NCBI GenBank assembly: GCA_027681045.1
Contig: JAQDCK010000008.1
Span: 18,363-66,101 of the forward strand
Source: Lactobacillaceae bacterium AF64-9pH9TA
Lineage (GTDB): Bacteria > Bacillota > Bacilli > Lactobacillales > Lactobacillaceae
DNA length: 47,739 bases
Direction: 5' to 3'
In this document: positions 16,689 through 24,673 of the stretch, piece by piece
Layout of the letters: each line of letters begins with the position of its first letter
Numbering within the stretch: the stretch's first letter is position 1
Notes under the pieces: model-generated
What the model saw: only the letters and a program-made list of their open reading frames with translations
What the model was told of the DNA's origin: nothing
Databases searched by the model: none
Position numbers and translations under genes: made by a program

Positions 16689-16707
16689 AAAAAACTCTCT
16701 CTAAGCA
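16689..16707. repeat. 19-bp repeat, copy 2 (terminator hairpin)
   Basis: AAAAAACTCTCTCTAAGCA is 18/19 identical to 13299-13317. Read on the minus strand it forms CTCTCT-ATTTGCTT-AGAGAG followed by TTTTTT, a rho-independent terminator for whatever is transcribed leftward from 16.9 kb. Confidence 0.75.
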
Positions 16708-16892
16708 AATAGAGAGAATTGATTTGCATTGGAGTTGGTTGCCACATCCGCATTTTTGGCAGTTTGCGCGACAGCTGCCGGGGGCAAGACGTCCGCGATT
16801 GCGCTTGGCAGGCCTGTTTGCAATAAGGCAATCAGGGAAGCTGGAACGATAGCCAGCTTAACAATCTTTTTGATGTTCTTGTTTTTCCCTCT
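16701..16892 (-). pseudogene. Relic of a secreted protein (signal peptide, no start codon)
   Basis: A minus-strand frame of 63 codons with a stop at 16701 encodes a textbook signal peptide: KNKNIKKIVKLAIVPASLIA, then a hydrophobic run and an alanine-rich cleavage region, followed by about 30 residues. A TAG (16895-16893) precedes it and no ATG, GTG or TTG lies before the lysine-rich part. I read it as the remnant of a small exported protein that has lost its start. The call rests only on signal-peptide character. Confidence 0.35.
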
Positions 16893-16926
16893 CTATCTCA
16901 TCTCGGTTTTCTTTTTCGCGCTCAAA

Positions 16927-16959
16927 AAATCCTTCCAAGTAGTTTGCTTGAAAGGATTT
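16927..16959 (-). terminator. Terminator of the DUF915 hydrolase gene
   Basis: On the minus strand AAATCCTT-T-CAAG, loop, CTTG-G-AAGGATTT is followed by a T run. It lies 21 bp past the hydrolase stop codon. Confidence 0.8.
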
Positions 16960-16979
16960 GGTTAGATTTGTTTCTTTTC

Positions 16980-17825
16980 TCATTCCCACAAAAACTTCTG
17001 CAGGACCTGGTCCACTTGGCTGTTTTCATGCAAGCGGCTGTGCTGGCCGCCCTTGCCAGTGATCTTTACTTCTTTGTAGCTCTTGGCCCTAATTAAAAGA
17101 TACTTGAGGGATCTTGATGAATTGTTGTAGACTCTGCCGTCTGACTTTTTACCAGTATCGCCGTAAATGTTGAGGACGTCAATCCCCTTTGGGTAGACCT
17201 GTCGGAGCTTCGTCAGTTCTTGATAAGTCGAATTCATTTTCTTCGGCTTGCCGTACGCGTCAATTGGAGAATTTTTGTCCATGCCGACAATCCCGTTGAA
17301 GTGGCCAGCAATATCAACCTGTTTCTTGATCGTTGGAAAATTCTTTTTGGCAGAATAATCCAAGATCATGTAGCTGATCGCCATATTGCCCATGGAGTGG
17401 CCGACCAGGTTCATCTTGGAAAAGCCCAGCTTCTTCTGGGCTGCCTTAACTGCCTTGTAGGCATACCAGCCATCCTTGTGGTAATCAGGATTCCGGTTGT
17501 CGGAAAAGCCGACCAGAACAATTGGGTTCTTCGGATTATCCACGAGCTTACCCTTAATTTTGACTGACCCGTTTCCTTCAACACTGGCTTCTAAAACCTC
17601 ATTGCTCTTGCCCACTTGTCTTGCTGCTTCAGCCATGTGCTTTTCCACATTGATGCTGGACCCGTAGCCATGGAAGAAAAAGGTCACCGTTTCTTTGGCC
17701 TGCTCCTTCTTCTCTGCCTTAGTCAAAGGCTTTTGACAAGCCGTTAGGAAAAGCAAGGCGGTCAGCAGAATCGGGATAGTTTTGGCCAAAATTTTGCTTC
17801 TTATTTTCGTCTTCATACTTTCCAT
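16980..17825 (-). CDS. DUF915 alpha/beta hydrolase, predicted lipoprotein
   Basis: 281 residues. A lysine/arginine N-terminus, a hydrophobic core and the lipobox LTAC (Cys30) predict a lipid-anchored extracellular protein. The alpha/beta hydrolase fold shows the oxyanion-type FHGYGSS (51-57), the nucleophile elbow GHSMG (142-146), a YGDTG acid region near 220 and a histidine at QHSRLHENS near the end. This matches the DUF915 cell-surface hydrolases common in lactobacilli, whose substrates are unknown. The start is uncertain: ATG 17825 and ATG 17816 both have weak GGAAAG sites. It is monocistronic, with a terminator on each side. Confidence 0.88.
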   Translation of the reverse strand: MESMKTKIRSKILAKTIPILLTALLFLTACQKPLTKAEKKEQAKETVTFFFHGYGSSINVEKHMAEAARQVGKSNEVLEASVEGNGSVKIKGKLVDNPKNPIVLVGFSDNRNPDYHKDGWYAYKAVKAAQKKLGFSKMNLVGHSMGNMAISYMILDYSAKKNFPTIKKQVDIAGHFNGIVGMDKNSPIDAYGKPKKMNSTYQELTKLRQVYPKGIDVLNIYGDTGKKSDGRVYNNSSRSLKYLLIRAKSYKEVKITGKGGQHSRLHENSQVDQVLQKFLWE

Positions 17826-17896
17826 CTTTCCAATTTGTTTATTTGCTCATGTCTATTCTACCTTGATGATTCTTCGCTGATAAATAGTAAGCAAAA

Positions 17897-17923
17897 AATC
17901 CTCCCAAATATCTTGGAAGGATT
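17897..17923 (-). terminator. Terminator of the S9 peptidase gene
   Basis: AATCCT-T-CCAA, loop, TTGG-G-AGGATT followed by TTTT on the minus strand, 23 bp after the peptidase stop codon. Confidence 0.8.
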
Positions 17924-17946
17924 ATTGTCATCATATTGTGTAATTT

Positions 17947-19842
17947 TTACTCACCCAAGTGCCCGTCAAACCAGGTCTGGATTTCCTGCAACCGGCTCAA
18001 GCGGTTCTTTGGCCGCCCACTTCTGGACAGTTCATGGTTTTCCCCGTGGAAGACCACCATCCGGCTTTCCACGCCGTGAGACAGAAGTGCATGGAACATC
18101 TGCATCCCTTCTTCAACCGGGCAGCGGTAATCCTCATCTGAATTCAAAAACAGGGTCGGTGTCTTTACATTTTTTACGTACTTGAGCGGTGAGTGTAGCC
18201 AAACCTTTTCGGGATTATCATCTTCACTGGCCCCCACCTGGTCAACGCAAAATTCCGGGGCAATATCTGACATATGCTCAAAGCTGAGCCAGTTGGAGAT
18301 GGACCGCTGGGAAGCTGCCGCCTTAAAGCGGTCGGTATGGCCGATCACCCAGTTGGTCATAAAGCCGCCGTATGAACCCCCGGTGATGCCTAAACGGGTT
18401 TGGTCGATATCTGGATAAGCCGCCAAAACAGCATCGGTAAACTTCATCAAGTCCTCGTAGTCAACCATCCCGTAGCGGCCACGCAGGTCGCCGTACTGGT
18501 TCCCCTGCCCGTTTGACCCGTGGATGTTGCAGAAGAAGACGAAGTAGCCGGCTCCGGCCCAAACCTGCATCTCATGGAAGAAGGCCTTGCTGTAGGTAGC
18601 GCGGGGACCGCCGTGAACGTCCAGGATCGCCGGGTACTTTTTGCCCGCCTGGTAATCCTTTGGCAAAAGCACCCAGCCGTGCTGGATTCCGTCTTCAACT
18701 GATTCGTATTCCACTTCATTGACCTTGGCTACATACTTGCCCGCTAAGGCTTGGTCGTTGTAGCTGGACAATTTTTCCACCTGGCCATTTTTAACCTGGT
18801 AGAATTCCAAAAGTTCATTGGCAAAGGCTGCTTCTAGGTAAAATTCACCTTCCCCAGTCAAACGGAAGCCCTTGATGATGCCGTCCGTGGCAAAAAAGGG
18901 CTTAACCTCCTGCCCGTCAAAAACGTAGATTTCATCGTGGTCAACAATGGTGGTCACGAAGTAGAATTTGTCGCCATAAACATCAAAGGAATTGCCGCTG
19001 ATCACCCCGCAGTCTCCGGCGATAGCGCTCCGGCCGGAATTATCCCAGTGAGCCGCTAATTCCAGTCCCTTTTCCGTCAACCGGTAGAATTCCGGATTTT
19101 CGTTTAAGCCGGTCTTTTTATGGGTGTTGGCTAAGCAGTAGACTTGTCCCTTCAAGGCAAAAATTGCAGAAACTTCGGCCTTACCTGCCGCTAAAAGGAG
19201 CTTAGCTTCTCCCGTACTTGGGTCAACTTCATAGACTGCCCCGTCAAATGGCCTCCGGGTCTGGTAGCTGACCCCGACCACATAGACTTTCTCCTTGGCT
19301 ACAAAGGTCTCCATGACCGTGAAGCTTGGGTCGCCCTTGAAAAGTTCAGTCAGCTTTTCTTCTTCCAGGTCCCAGACATAGAGGCGGTCGCGGAGCTTGT
19401 TGATGTAGCCCTGGCCGTTGAAGTAGTATGGCAGTTCATCCAGGGCCTGGTAATCGGTGGATTTTTTCTCAGCTAAATCCACCCGTCTGGACAAAAGGAG
19501 ATAGCGGCTGGCAACGGAATTAATTACCTGGTAGCCGGCTTCTTTGAAAGCAGCGACTTTTGCCGGACTAGCTTGGTCAAGTTCCTGCTTGTAGAGCAGG
19601 CAATTGCCTTTGCCTTCTTGGGCGGTGTAGTAGACACTGTTATTTACCAAGGCATAGCTCTTTTCCTGCCCCAAAGTCGTTAAGCGCTTGAGCTCACCAT
19701 TTTCAAAGACATCCAGCCAGTTCCAGTAGCCTTCCCCATCAGCCTTAGCCTGGTTTCTGGCCAGTACCGCCCTTTGGCCGCTTGCTTGCAAGTTGCCCAG
19801 GCTGACGACTTGATACAAATCTTCTGCTTTAACTGCTTCCAT
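17947..19842 (-). CDS. S9 family prolyl oligopeptidase/acylaminoacyl-peptidase
   Basis: 631 residues. An N-terminal beta-propeller of about 380 residues precedes the alpha/beta hydrolase domain. Catalytic residues are visible: the serine in GGSYGGF (Ser490), aspartate in NSDEDYRCP and histidine in FHGENHELSR near the C-terminus. HGGPRATYSK supplies the oxyanion region. S9C enzymes cleave short peptides or remove acylated N-terminal residues in the cytoplasm; there is no signal peptide. Start ATG 19842 follows AGGAGG at good spacing. It is a single-gene transcript with its own terminator, transcribed away from the alpha/beta hydrolase gene at 20009. Confidence 0.93.
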   Translation of the reverse strand: MEAVKAEDLYQVVSLGNLQASGQRAVLARNQAKADGEGYWNWLDVFENGELKRLTTLGQEKSYALVNNSVYYTAQEGKGNCLLYKQELDQASPAKVAAFKEAGYQVINSVASRYLLLSRRVDLAEKKSTDYQALDELPYYFNGQGYINKLRDRLYVWDLEEEKLTELFKGDPSFTVMETFVAKEKVYVVGVSYQTRRPFDGAVYEVDPSTGEAKLLLAAGKAEVSAIFALKGQVYCLANTHKKTGLNENPEFYRLTEKGLELAAHWDNSGRSAIAGDCGVISGNSFDVYGDKFYFVTTIVDHDEIYVFDGQEVKPFFATDGIIKGFRLTGEGEFYLEAAFANELLEFYQVKNGQVEKLSSYNDQALAGKYVAKVNEVEYESVEDGIQHGWVLLPKDYQAGKKYPAILDVHGGPRATYSKAFFHEMQVWAGAGYFVFFCNIHGSNGQGNQYGDLRGRYGMVDYEDLMKFTDAVLAAYPDIDQTRLGITGGSYGGFMTNWVIGHTDRFKAAASQRSISNWLSFEHMSDIAPEFCVDQVGASEDDNPEKVWLHSPLKYVKNVKTPTLFLNSDEDYRCPVEEGMQMFHALLSHGVESRMVVFHGENHELSRSGRPKNRLSRLQEIQTWFDGHLGE

Positions 19843-19969
19843 TGTTCTTTTTCCTCCTGCATCTTGTATTTAGGTGACTTCATTATAGCAAAGTTAAAGT
19901 ATTAAATTCACGCTTAATCTGGATTTTTGTAATAAAACTAATTTTTCTGCCAAAAATGACCATATCGGC

Positions 19970-19975
19970 TATAAT
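19970..19975 (+). promoter_or_regulatory. -10 box of the 20009 esterase gene
   Basis: A perfect TATAAT lies 33 bp before the start codon. I see only a poor -35 (TTTCTG with long spacing), so the promoter may be weak or activator-dependent. Confidence 0.5.
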
Positions 19976-20008
19976 TTGGTTAACGCTTACAAGCGAAAGG
20001 AGAAAAAT

Positions 20009-20902
20009 ATGACACTTGATAGCAAAATTTTACAAGCTGTTGAAGAGATGCGGACTGGATCCAAGATGCACGACGACAAGCGCGATGAAGGCTTGCCAAC
20101 CGAAATTCCAGAAGTTGAAAGAATCAATGACTTAAGCTACGGGCCAGACCCCAAGTGGAACTTACTAGACATTTACTTGCCTAAGAAGCGGACCGGGAAA
20201 GTCCCGGTCATCATCAGCATTCACGGCGGCGGCTGGGTTTACGGGACTAAGGAAACCTACCAGTTCTACGGGCTGGGCCTGGCTAAAGAAGGCTTCGCCT
20301 TTGTCAACTTCAACTACCGCCTGGCCCCAGACGTCCAGTTCCCAGGCGAAATGGATGATGTCAACCGCTTGGTGCACTGGGTGGCTGAACATGGCTCTGA
20401 ATATGACCTGGACACGGACAATGTCTTCTTGGTTGGCGATTCAGCCGGCGGGCAGATGGAAGAGCAGTACCTGGCCATCTTGACTAATGATAAGTTCCGC
20501 CAGCTTTTTGGCTACGAATTGCCTAAATTGACGGTGAGAGCAGCCGCGCTTAACTGCGGTGCCTACTTCATGCTCACCCCGGTCTTTACTGATGACGTGC
20601 CAGGCGCCTACTTTACCCCAGAAGCAGTCAGCGGCAAGGAAGAGATGCTGAACACAGAAAAGTATCTGACGCAAAACTTGCCGCCACTCTTTATCATGAC
20701 GGCTAACCAGGACTTCCTGCACGATTCTGCTGTCCGCTTGGACGGCTACCTTTTGGCCAAGGAGATCCCGCATGAACTCCACATCTACGGGGATATAGAG
20801 AACCCGCGCGGCCATGTCTTCCACTGCGATCAAAGAGACGACATCGCCAAGCAGTGCAACCTGGATGAACTGAATTTTTTTAAGAAATATATAAAGAAAT
20901 AA
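20009..20902 (+). CDS. Alpha/beta hydrolase, esterase/lipase of the HSL (BD-FAE) type
   Basis: 297 residues from ATG 20009, which follows AAAGGAG; an upstream in-frame start at 19976 overlaps the promoter and is not used. Motifs are the oxyanion SIHGGGWVYG, the nucleophile GDSAGGQ, the acid region NQDFLHDS and the histidine RGHVFH. This places it in the hormone-sensitive-lipase-like esterases that hydrolyse short acyl esters; the substrate is not predictable. No signal peptide is seen, so it is cytoplasmic. A bidirectional terminator follows at 20918. Confidence 0.88.
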   Translation: MTLDSKILQAVEEMRTGSKMHDDKRDEGLPTEIPEVERINDLSYGPDPKWNLLDIYLPKKRTGKVPVIISIHGGGWVYGTKETYQFYGLGLAKEGFAFVNFNYRLAPDVQFPGEMDDVNRLVHWVAEHGSEYDLDTDNVFLVGDSAGGQMEEQYLAILTNDKFRQLFGYELPKLTVRAAALNCGAYFMLTPVFTDDVPGAYFTPEAVSGKEEMLNTEKYLTQNLPPLFIMTANQDFLHDSAVRLDGYLLAKEIPHELHIYGDIENPRGHVFHCDQRDDIAKQCNLDELNFFKKYIKK

Positions 20903-20917
20903 TACTGGCAAAGAAAT

Positions 20918-20950
20918 AAGCGAAGCCGCTCAATTAGAGTAGCTTCGCTT
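20918..20950. terminator. Bidirectional terminator between converging genes
   Basis: AAGCGAAGC (20918-20926) pairs with GCTTCGCTT (20942-20950), followed by TTT on the plus strand. It separates the plus-strand esterase from the minus-strand GGDEF gene that ends at 20960. Confidence 0.8.
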
Positions 20951-20959
20951 TTAAACTGC

Positions 20960-22720
20960 TTAAATTTTGCTTTCATCTTCTGGCCGTAATCCAAGGATGA
21001 CATAGTGAACCTTGCCAAAGAACTGGTTCTTGACCATGTGGCCAACCGCGTGGACTGGCAGCCGCTTATGAGTCATCTTAGTCACCAAGTGGTAGTCTGA
21101 TACTGCCCTACCCTCATCGCCATCGCCGGTCTGCTGGTAGATTTTCTTCATCGTCTCTGCTTGCTCTTCTGGAGCGATCAAACCTTTAAAGTTCTGACCA
21201 ATATAGTTATTGAAATCTTCCACGTCGTCGCATTCAACCATTTTCAATAGCTCACTATTTGCAAACAAGATCTTGCCAGTATCTTGCTGGAAAATAAAGA
21301 AGGCACCTGGCAAATTCAATGCCACGTCTTCCAGCTTAAAACCTAATTGAGTCCGGCCGGCCTTGACCATCCCCGGCTTGAAAGCCTGCATGGTCCCTTT
21401 GCCTGTCAGCTTTACGTCGTATAAAGCAATATCGGCCTTGTTCATCAGGTCTTCCCGACTGCTGGCCTGGTCTGGGTAGGCGGCAAAGCCTAACGAAATA
21501 GTATATCGGTGAATTTTACTCCGGTAAGTGAAGAAAAAATCACTTTGGTAAAACTTTTCAAAAGCCGCCCGGCCCTCTTCCAGGTCTGTCTGTTTCAAGA
21601 GGACCGCGAACTCGTCACCACCATTGCGGCAGACCAAGCCCTGATCAGTAAATTCTCTTTTCAGCAAGCTGGCAAAAGCCTTCAGCGCCTCATCCCCTGC
21701 CTCATGACCATAGAGGTCATTGATATTCTTGAAGTCGTCAATGTCGATCAAGGCCGCAACTGCTGGCTCATCTGGGTGCTTTTCCAGGTACTTGTAGGCT
21801 TCCCGGTCAAAGGCCTGCCGGCTCATGATATCCGTCAGATAGTCCGTGTCAACTAGTTTGGCCAGTCTTCTCCCCCGCTCAAGGTAGTTCAAAAGAAAAG
21901 CAGCCAGGGCGGTATTGATAACGATGATGACGAGCCCAGAGAAAATTCCGTACTTGATCTCATGCGGCATTTGCCCGGCATCTTTTCTGGCAGCTTCCAG
22001 TTTCCAGCTGCATCCCCCTAAGCCGAAGGTCACTTTCGCCTGGGCATTGTCTTTCTTTAAGGTGGAACTGAGCGTATGGTAGCTGCCAGTCAAAAAATGG
22101 GTTTTGGACAAGCGGTAGTCATAACCCAACTTGTCCAGTTTCTTAAAGGTCGGCTTGCAGAGGTCTTTTCGCTTGATCACGGCCACCGCGTAGCCCCAGA
22201 ACTTGTCTTTGATGAAAATCGGCTTGCAGATAGCCAGGGAGTTCTTGTCTTTCCCTGTCTTGATCGGCCCCACGATCCCGTTGATCCGCTTTTGCCTGCA
22301 GTATTCAAAAATTTTCCTGCTTTCACTGTCATGCAACAGGCTGGATTGGCCCACTTCAGTTGCTTTTTTATGATAGACATTGATCGTCTGATAGCCATGA
22401 ATCAGCTGTAAAGAGTAAATGTCCGGATACTTTTTCAGCATGTACTTGGCTATTTCGGCAAAAGTGGTCGAGTCACCACCGCTGCCTACTATGCCGGATT
22501 CGATACTGTCAGTTATATACTGGCCCTCTTCCAGCTCTTTTTTAAAATAGTCGCTGGCCAGCTGAGTATTCAGTTTGGTCTGCACCTGGTGACGCTCGTT
22601 GAGGTTCTGCCAGTCACGCTTGACAATAAACGCGGTGGCCAAAGAGCTGCTCAAGAAAACAAACAGCAATACCAGCAAGGGGCCCAAGTTTTTCTTCTTC
22701 ATTCTGCGCAACAAATCCAT
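20960..22720 (-). CDS. Membrane GGDEF diguanylate cyclase with C-terminal PAS-like domain
   Basis: 586 residues from ATG 22720 (AAAGG upstream; a TTG at 22750 is an alternative). A transmembrane segment near residues 10-32 and a second near 260-285 enclose a roughly 220-residue extracellular sensor domain. The cytoplasmic GGDEF domain follows (DYLTDIMSRQAFDRE, then RNGGDEFAVLLKQ), with the active-site GGDEF intact. I do not see the RxxD inhibitory site at the usual place, so product inhibition may be absent. A PAS-like region ends the protein (GAFFIFQQDTGKILFANSE). The enzyme should make c-di-GMP from two GTP. It is the last gene of the exopolysaccharide-type locus whose glycosyltransferase carries a PilZ receptor domain. 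Confidence 0.9.
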   Translation of the reverse strand: MDLLRRMKKKNLGPLLVLLFVFLSSSLATAFIVKRDWQNLNERHQVQTKLNTQLASDYFKKELEEGQYITDSIESGIVGSGGDSTTFAEIAKYMLKKYPDIYSLQLIHGYQTINVYHKKATEVGQSSLLHDSESRKIFEYCRQKRINGIVGPIKTGKDKNSLAICKPIFIKDKFWGYAVAVIKRKDLCKPTFKKLDKLGYDYRLSKTHFLTGSYHTLSSTLKKDNAQAKVTFGLGGCSWKLEAARKDAGQMPHEIKYGIFSGLVIIVINTALAAFLLNYLERGRRLAKLVDTDYLTDIMSRQAFDREAYKYLEKHPDEPAVAALIDIDDFKNINDLYGHEAGDEALKAFASLLKREFTDQGLVCRNGGDEFAVLLKQTDLEEGRAAFEKFYQSDFFFTYRSKIHRYTISLGFAAYPDQASSREDLMNKADIALYDVKLTGKGTMQAFKPGMVKAGRTQLGFKLEDVALNLPGAFFIFQQDTGKILFANSELLKMVECDDVEDFNNYIGQNFKGLIAPEEQAETMKKIYQQTGDGDEGRAVSDYHLVTKMTHKRLPVHAVGHMVKNQFFGKVHYVILGLRPEDESKI

Positions 22721-22827
22721 ATACTTTGTGAACCTTTCATTCTTTAACAACTATTATTACCAAACTTTTCCTGCTTGGCAACCGATATTTGTGCTTTCTA
22801 TCATAATTTACTATTTATTCTATTGAA

Positions 22828-24672
22828 TTATTTGATTTCCAGATTAATTGTTCTGTTTTCAACTTTTTCTAAGCCCCCAGCCGTAACTTTGTAAAGGCCT
22901 GTGGTGACCTTTTCCTGGAAGGCCTGCTTGGTTAAAGCAGTGAAGGTCTGGTGCTTGACTGGCAAGACGACATAGTCGTAGCGGTAAACATAGTTTTTGA
23001 AATCTTCCGCCGACATATCGAAGGCTTCCCGGGCTGTCACCTGGTCTGAAAAGAACCAGTCTCTTCCCAGGTAATAGTCGTAGTCATCATCCACATTGCC
23101 TGCTTCAGGATCAACCAAAAGGATTTTCATGTGGTTTAACTGCGTTTCTTCTTTTGCAACCTTGGCCAGCTTGATCGGCAGCTCCTTTTTGGCCATGCGG
23201 GTGTTATAGGCTAAGCCGTTAGTCTCTGACAGCATGGCGATAACGGAAAAGGCCAAGAGAACTATGGACGACATTTGATAGAGATTTTTAGAAAAAATCG
23301 ACTTATAGGACTTAAAGTCCCTCTTCTCGATATTCTGCTCAACATAGCAGCGGTCGATCACGACCGCTGTCAAGGCGCCCATGGATAAGATGGCGATAAT
23401 AATCACCGTTGACATGTAGCGCTCAAAGCCGTTAAGGCTCATGGTTTCTTTTTTCGTCATGGTCATAGCGTAAGTCCCATATAGGGACAGGTAGAAAAGG
23501 CCGATCATAACATCCAGGCCAAACACCGTCCGCATGATTGGTTGCTTTTTCTTAAGAATCAAGTTAACCACGATAAAAAGGAGCAAGCCATAGACATTAA
23601 TTAAGACCCATTCCCTAGTCGACATGGTCTTCCAAGACAAAAGGTGATGCAAAATCCGGTTTCCTAAGGCAATTAGGTCGCTCTGGCTTTGTCCGGCCAG
23701 GGCGTTTTCGTAGTGCTGGGTGTTGATAGCATGATTGCCGGCATTGGGAAAGACGGCCTTAACGTGCTGCTGCCAGGTCCAAAATGGCAAAAAAGCAATT
23801 CCCGCCCCGGCAAAGTCAGCCAAGCGCCAAAGCCATTTTTTCTTCAAGGTCAATAGGTAGACTAGGAGAACCAGGACGAAGAAGGAGCCGGAATTCTTGA
23901 TCAAGAGCAAGCTTGAAGCCATCAAGAAAAAGAAGGCCAGCTGCAAAAGCGGCTTTTGCCGCAAGGCCCAGATTCCGGCTAAAGCCCCCGCCGTAAAGGC
24001 AGCTAAAAGATAGTCAACCAGGAGGTTGTTAGTTCTGATCGAAATATTGGCCATCATGCTGAAGCCGATAGCGATGCAGATCACCAGCTGGTTAAGACGG
24101 CGGCGCTGGTCAGGCAAGACGGCAAATAGACCGCCGATGGCTGACCAGATGAGGAAGAACTGGCCTAAAAGCATGGTCCCGCTGCTGTAGCCTAAAAAAC
24201 GGACTACGTACGCAATGAAGAGGCTGCTGCCTGGCAGGTAGCTGGTGAAGGTAATCAATTTTTGCCCAGCATCCGGCAAGTGGCCGGTGAAATGGAGGTA
24301 CTTGACCATAACCGCCAAGTGGGAATAGTTGTTATAGTGAACCAGGGGGCTCTTTAAGAGCTGGATGGCAAAAAGAATTCCAGCAAACAGCATCCAGAAG
24401 TCATAAAGGTGGAGCCGCTCATCAGCAAAGTCTGGCTGCCACTTCTTAGTGATGACCAAGCCCCAGCGGACCAGCTGACTGATCACCCCTGCCGTGAGCA
24501 AAATCCAGTAACCCGCCTCTAGTTGGTCCAGCATGGCAAAAAGGTAAAGGAGGTTGATTAAGCCGGCGGAAGCGACCAGCCACTTCATCTGCCGGGGATA
24601 ACCGGCGATTTCAGCCAAATTGGCATAGCCCCAGTAAGACAGGGCAAATAGAACCGTCAATATTGCTTGCAT
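22828..24672 (-). CDS. Polytopic membrane protein of the c-di-GMP polysaccharide locus
   Basis: 614 residues with roughly a dozen hydrophobic segments over the first 480 and a soluble C-terminal tail of about 120. The large loop after about residue 110 (LVHYNNYSHLAVMVKYLHF, TSYLPGSSLF) resembles GT-C type membrane glycosyltransferases, but I cannot name the family. Start ATG 24672 follows AGGGAGGGAT and lies 1 bp after the glycosyltransferase stop, so the two are co-translated. Partnership with the PilZ glycosyltransferase suggests a job in modifying or moving the same polymer. That is inference. Confidence 0.7.
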   Translation of the reverse strand: MQAILTVLFALSYWGYANLAEIAGYPRQMKWLVASAGLINLLYLFAMLDQLEAGYWILLTAGVISQLVRWGLVITKKWQPDFADERLHLYDFWMLFAGILFAIQLLKSPLVHYNNYSHLAVMVKYLHFTGHLPDAGQKLITFTSYLPGSSLFIAYVVRFLGYSSGTMLLGQFFLIWSAIGGLFAVLPDQRRRLNQLVICIAIGFSMMANISIRTNNLLVDYLLAAFTAGALAGIWALRQKPLLQLAFFFLMASSLLLIKNSGSFFVLVLLVYLLTLKKKWLWRLADFAGAGIAFLPFWTWQQHVKAVFPNAGNHAINTQHYENALAGQSQSDLIALGNRILHHLLSWKTMSTREWVLINVYGLLLFIVVNLILKKKQPIMRTVFGLDVMIGLFYLSLYGTYAMTMTKKETMSLNGFERYMSTVIIIAILSMGALTAVVIDRCYVEQNIEKRDFKSYKSIFSKNLYQMSSIVLLAFSVIAMLSETNGLAYNTRMAKKELPIKLAKVAKEETQLNHMKILLVDPEAGNVDDDYDYYLGRDWFFSDQVTAREAFDMSAEDFKNYVYRYDYVVLPVKHQTFTALTKQAFQEKVTTGLYKVTAGGLEKVENRTINLEIK

Positions 24673-24673
24673 C

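Noticed and set aside
13299..16707. The repeats as phage or island attachment sites
   Set aside because: No integrase gene or tRNA gene is nearby, and each repeat is better explained as a terminator arm; kept only as a possible homologous exchange site.
16729..16965. Plus-strand open frame with hydrophobic segment
   Set aside because: The hydrophobic run is the antisense of a signal peptide and of a terminator; no ribosome site.
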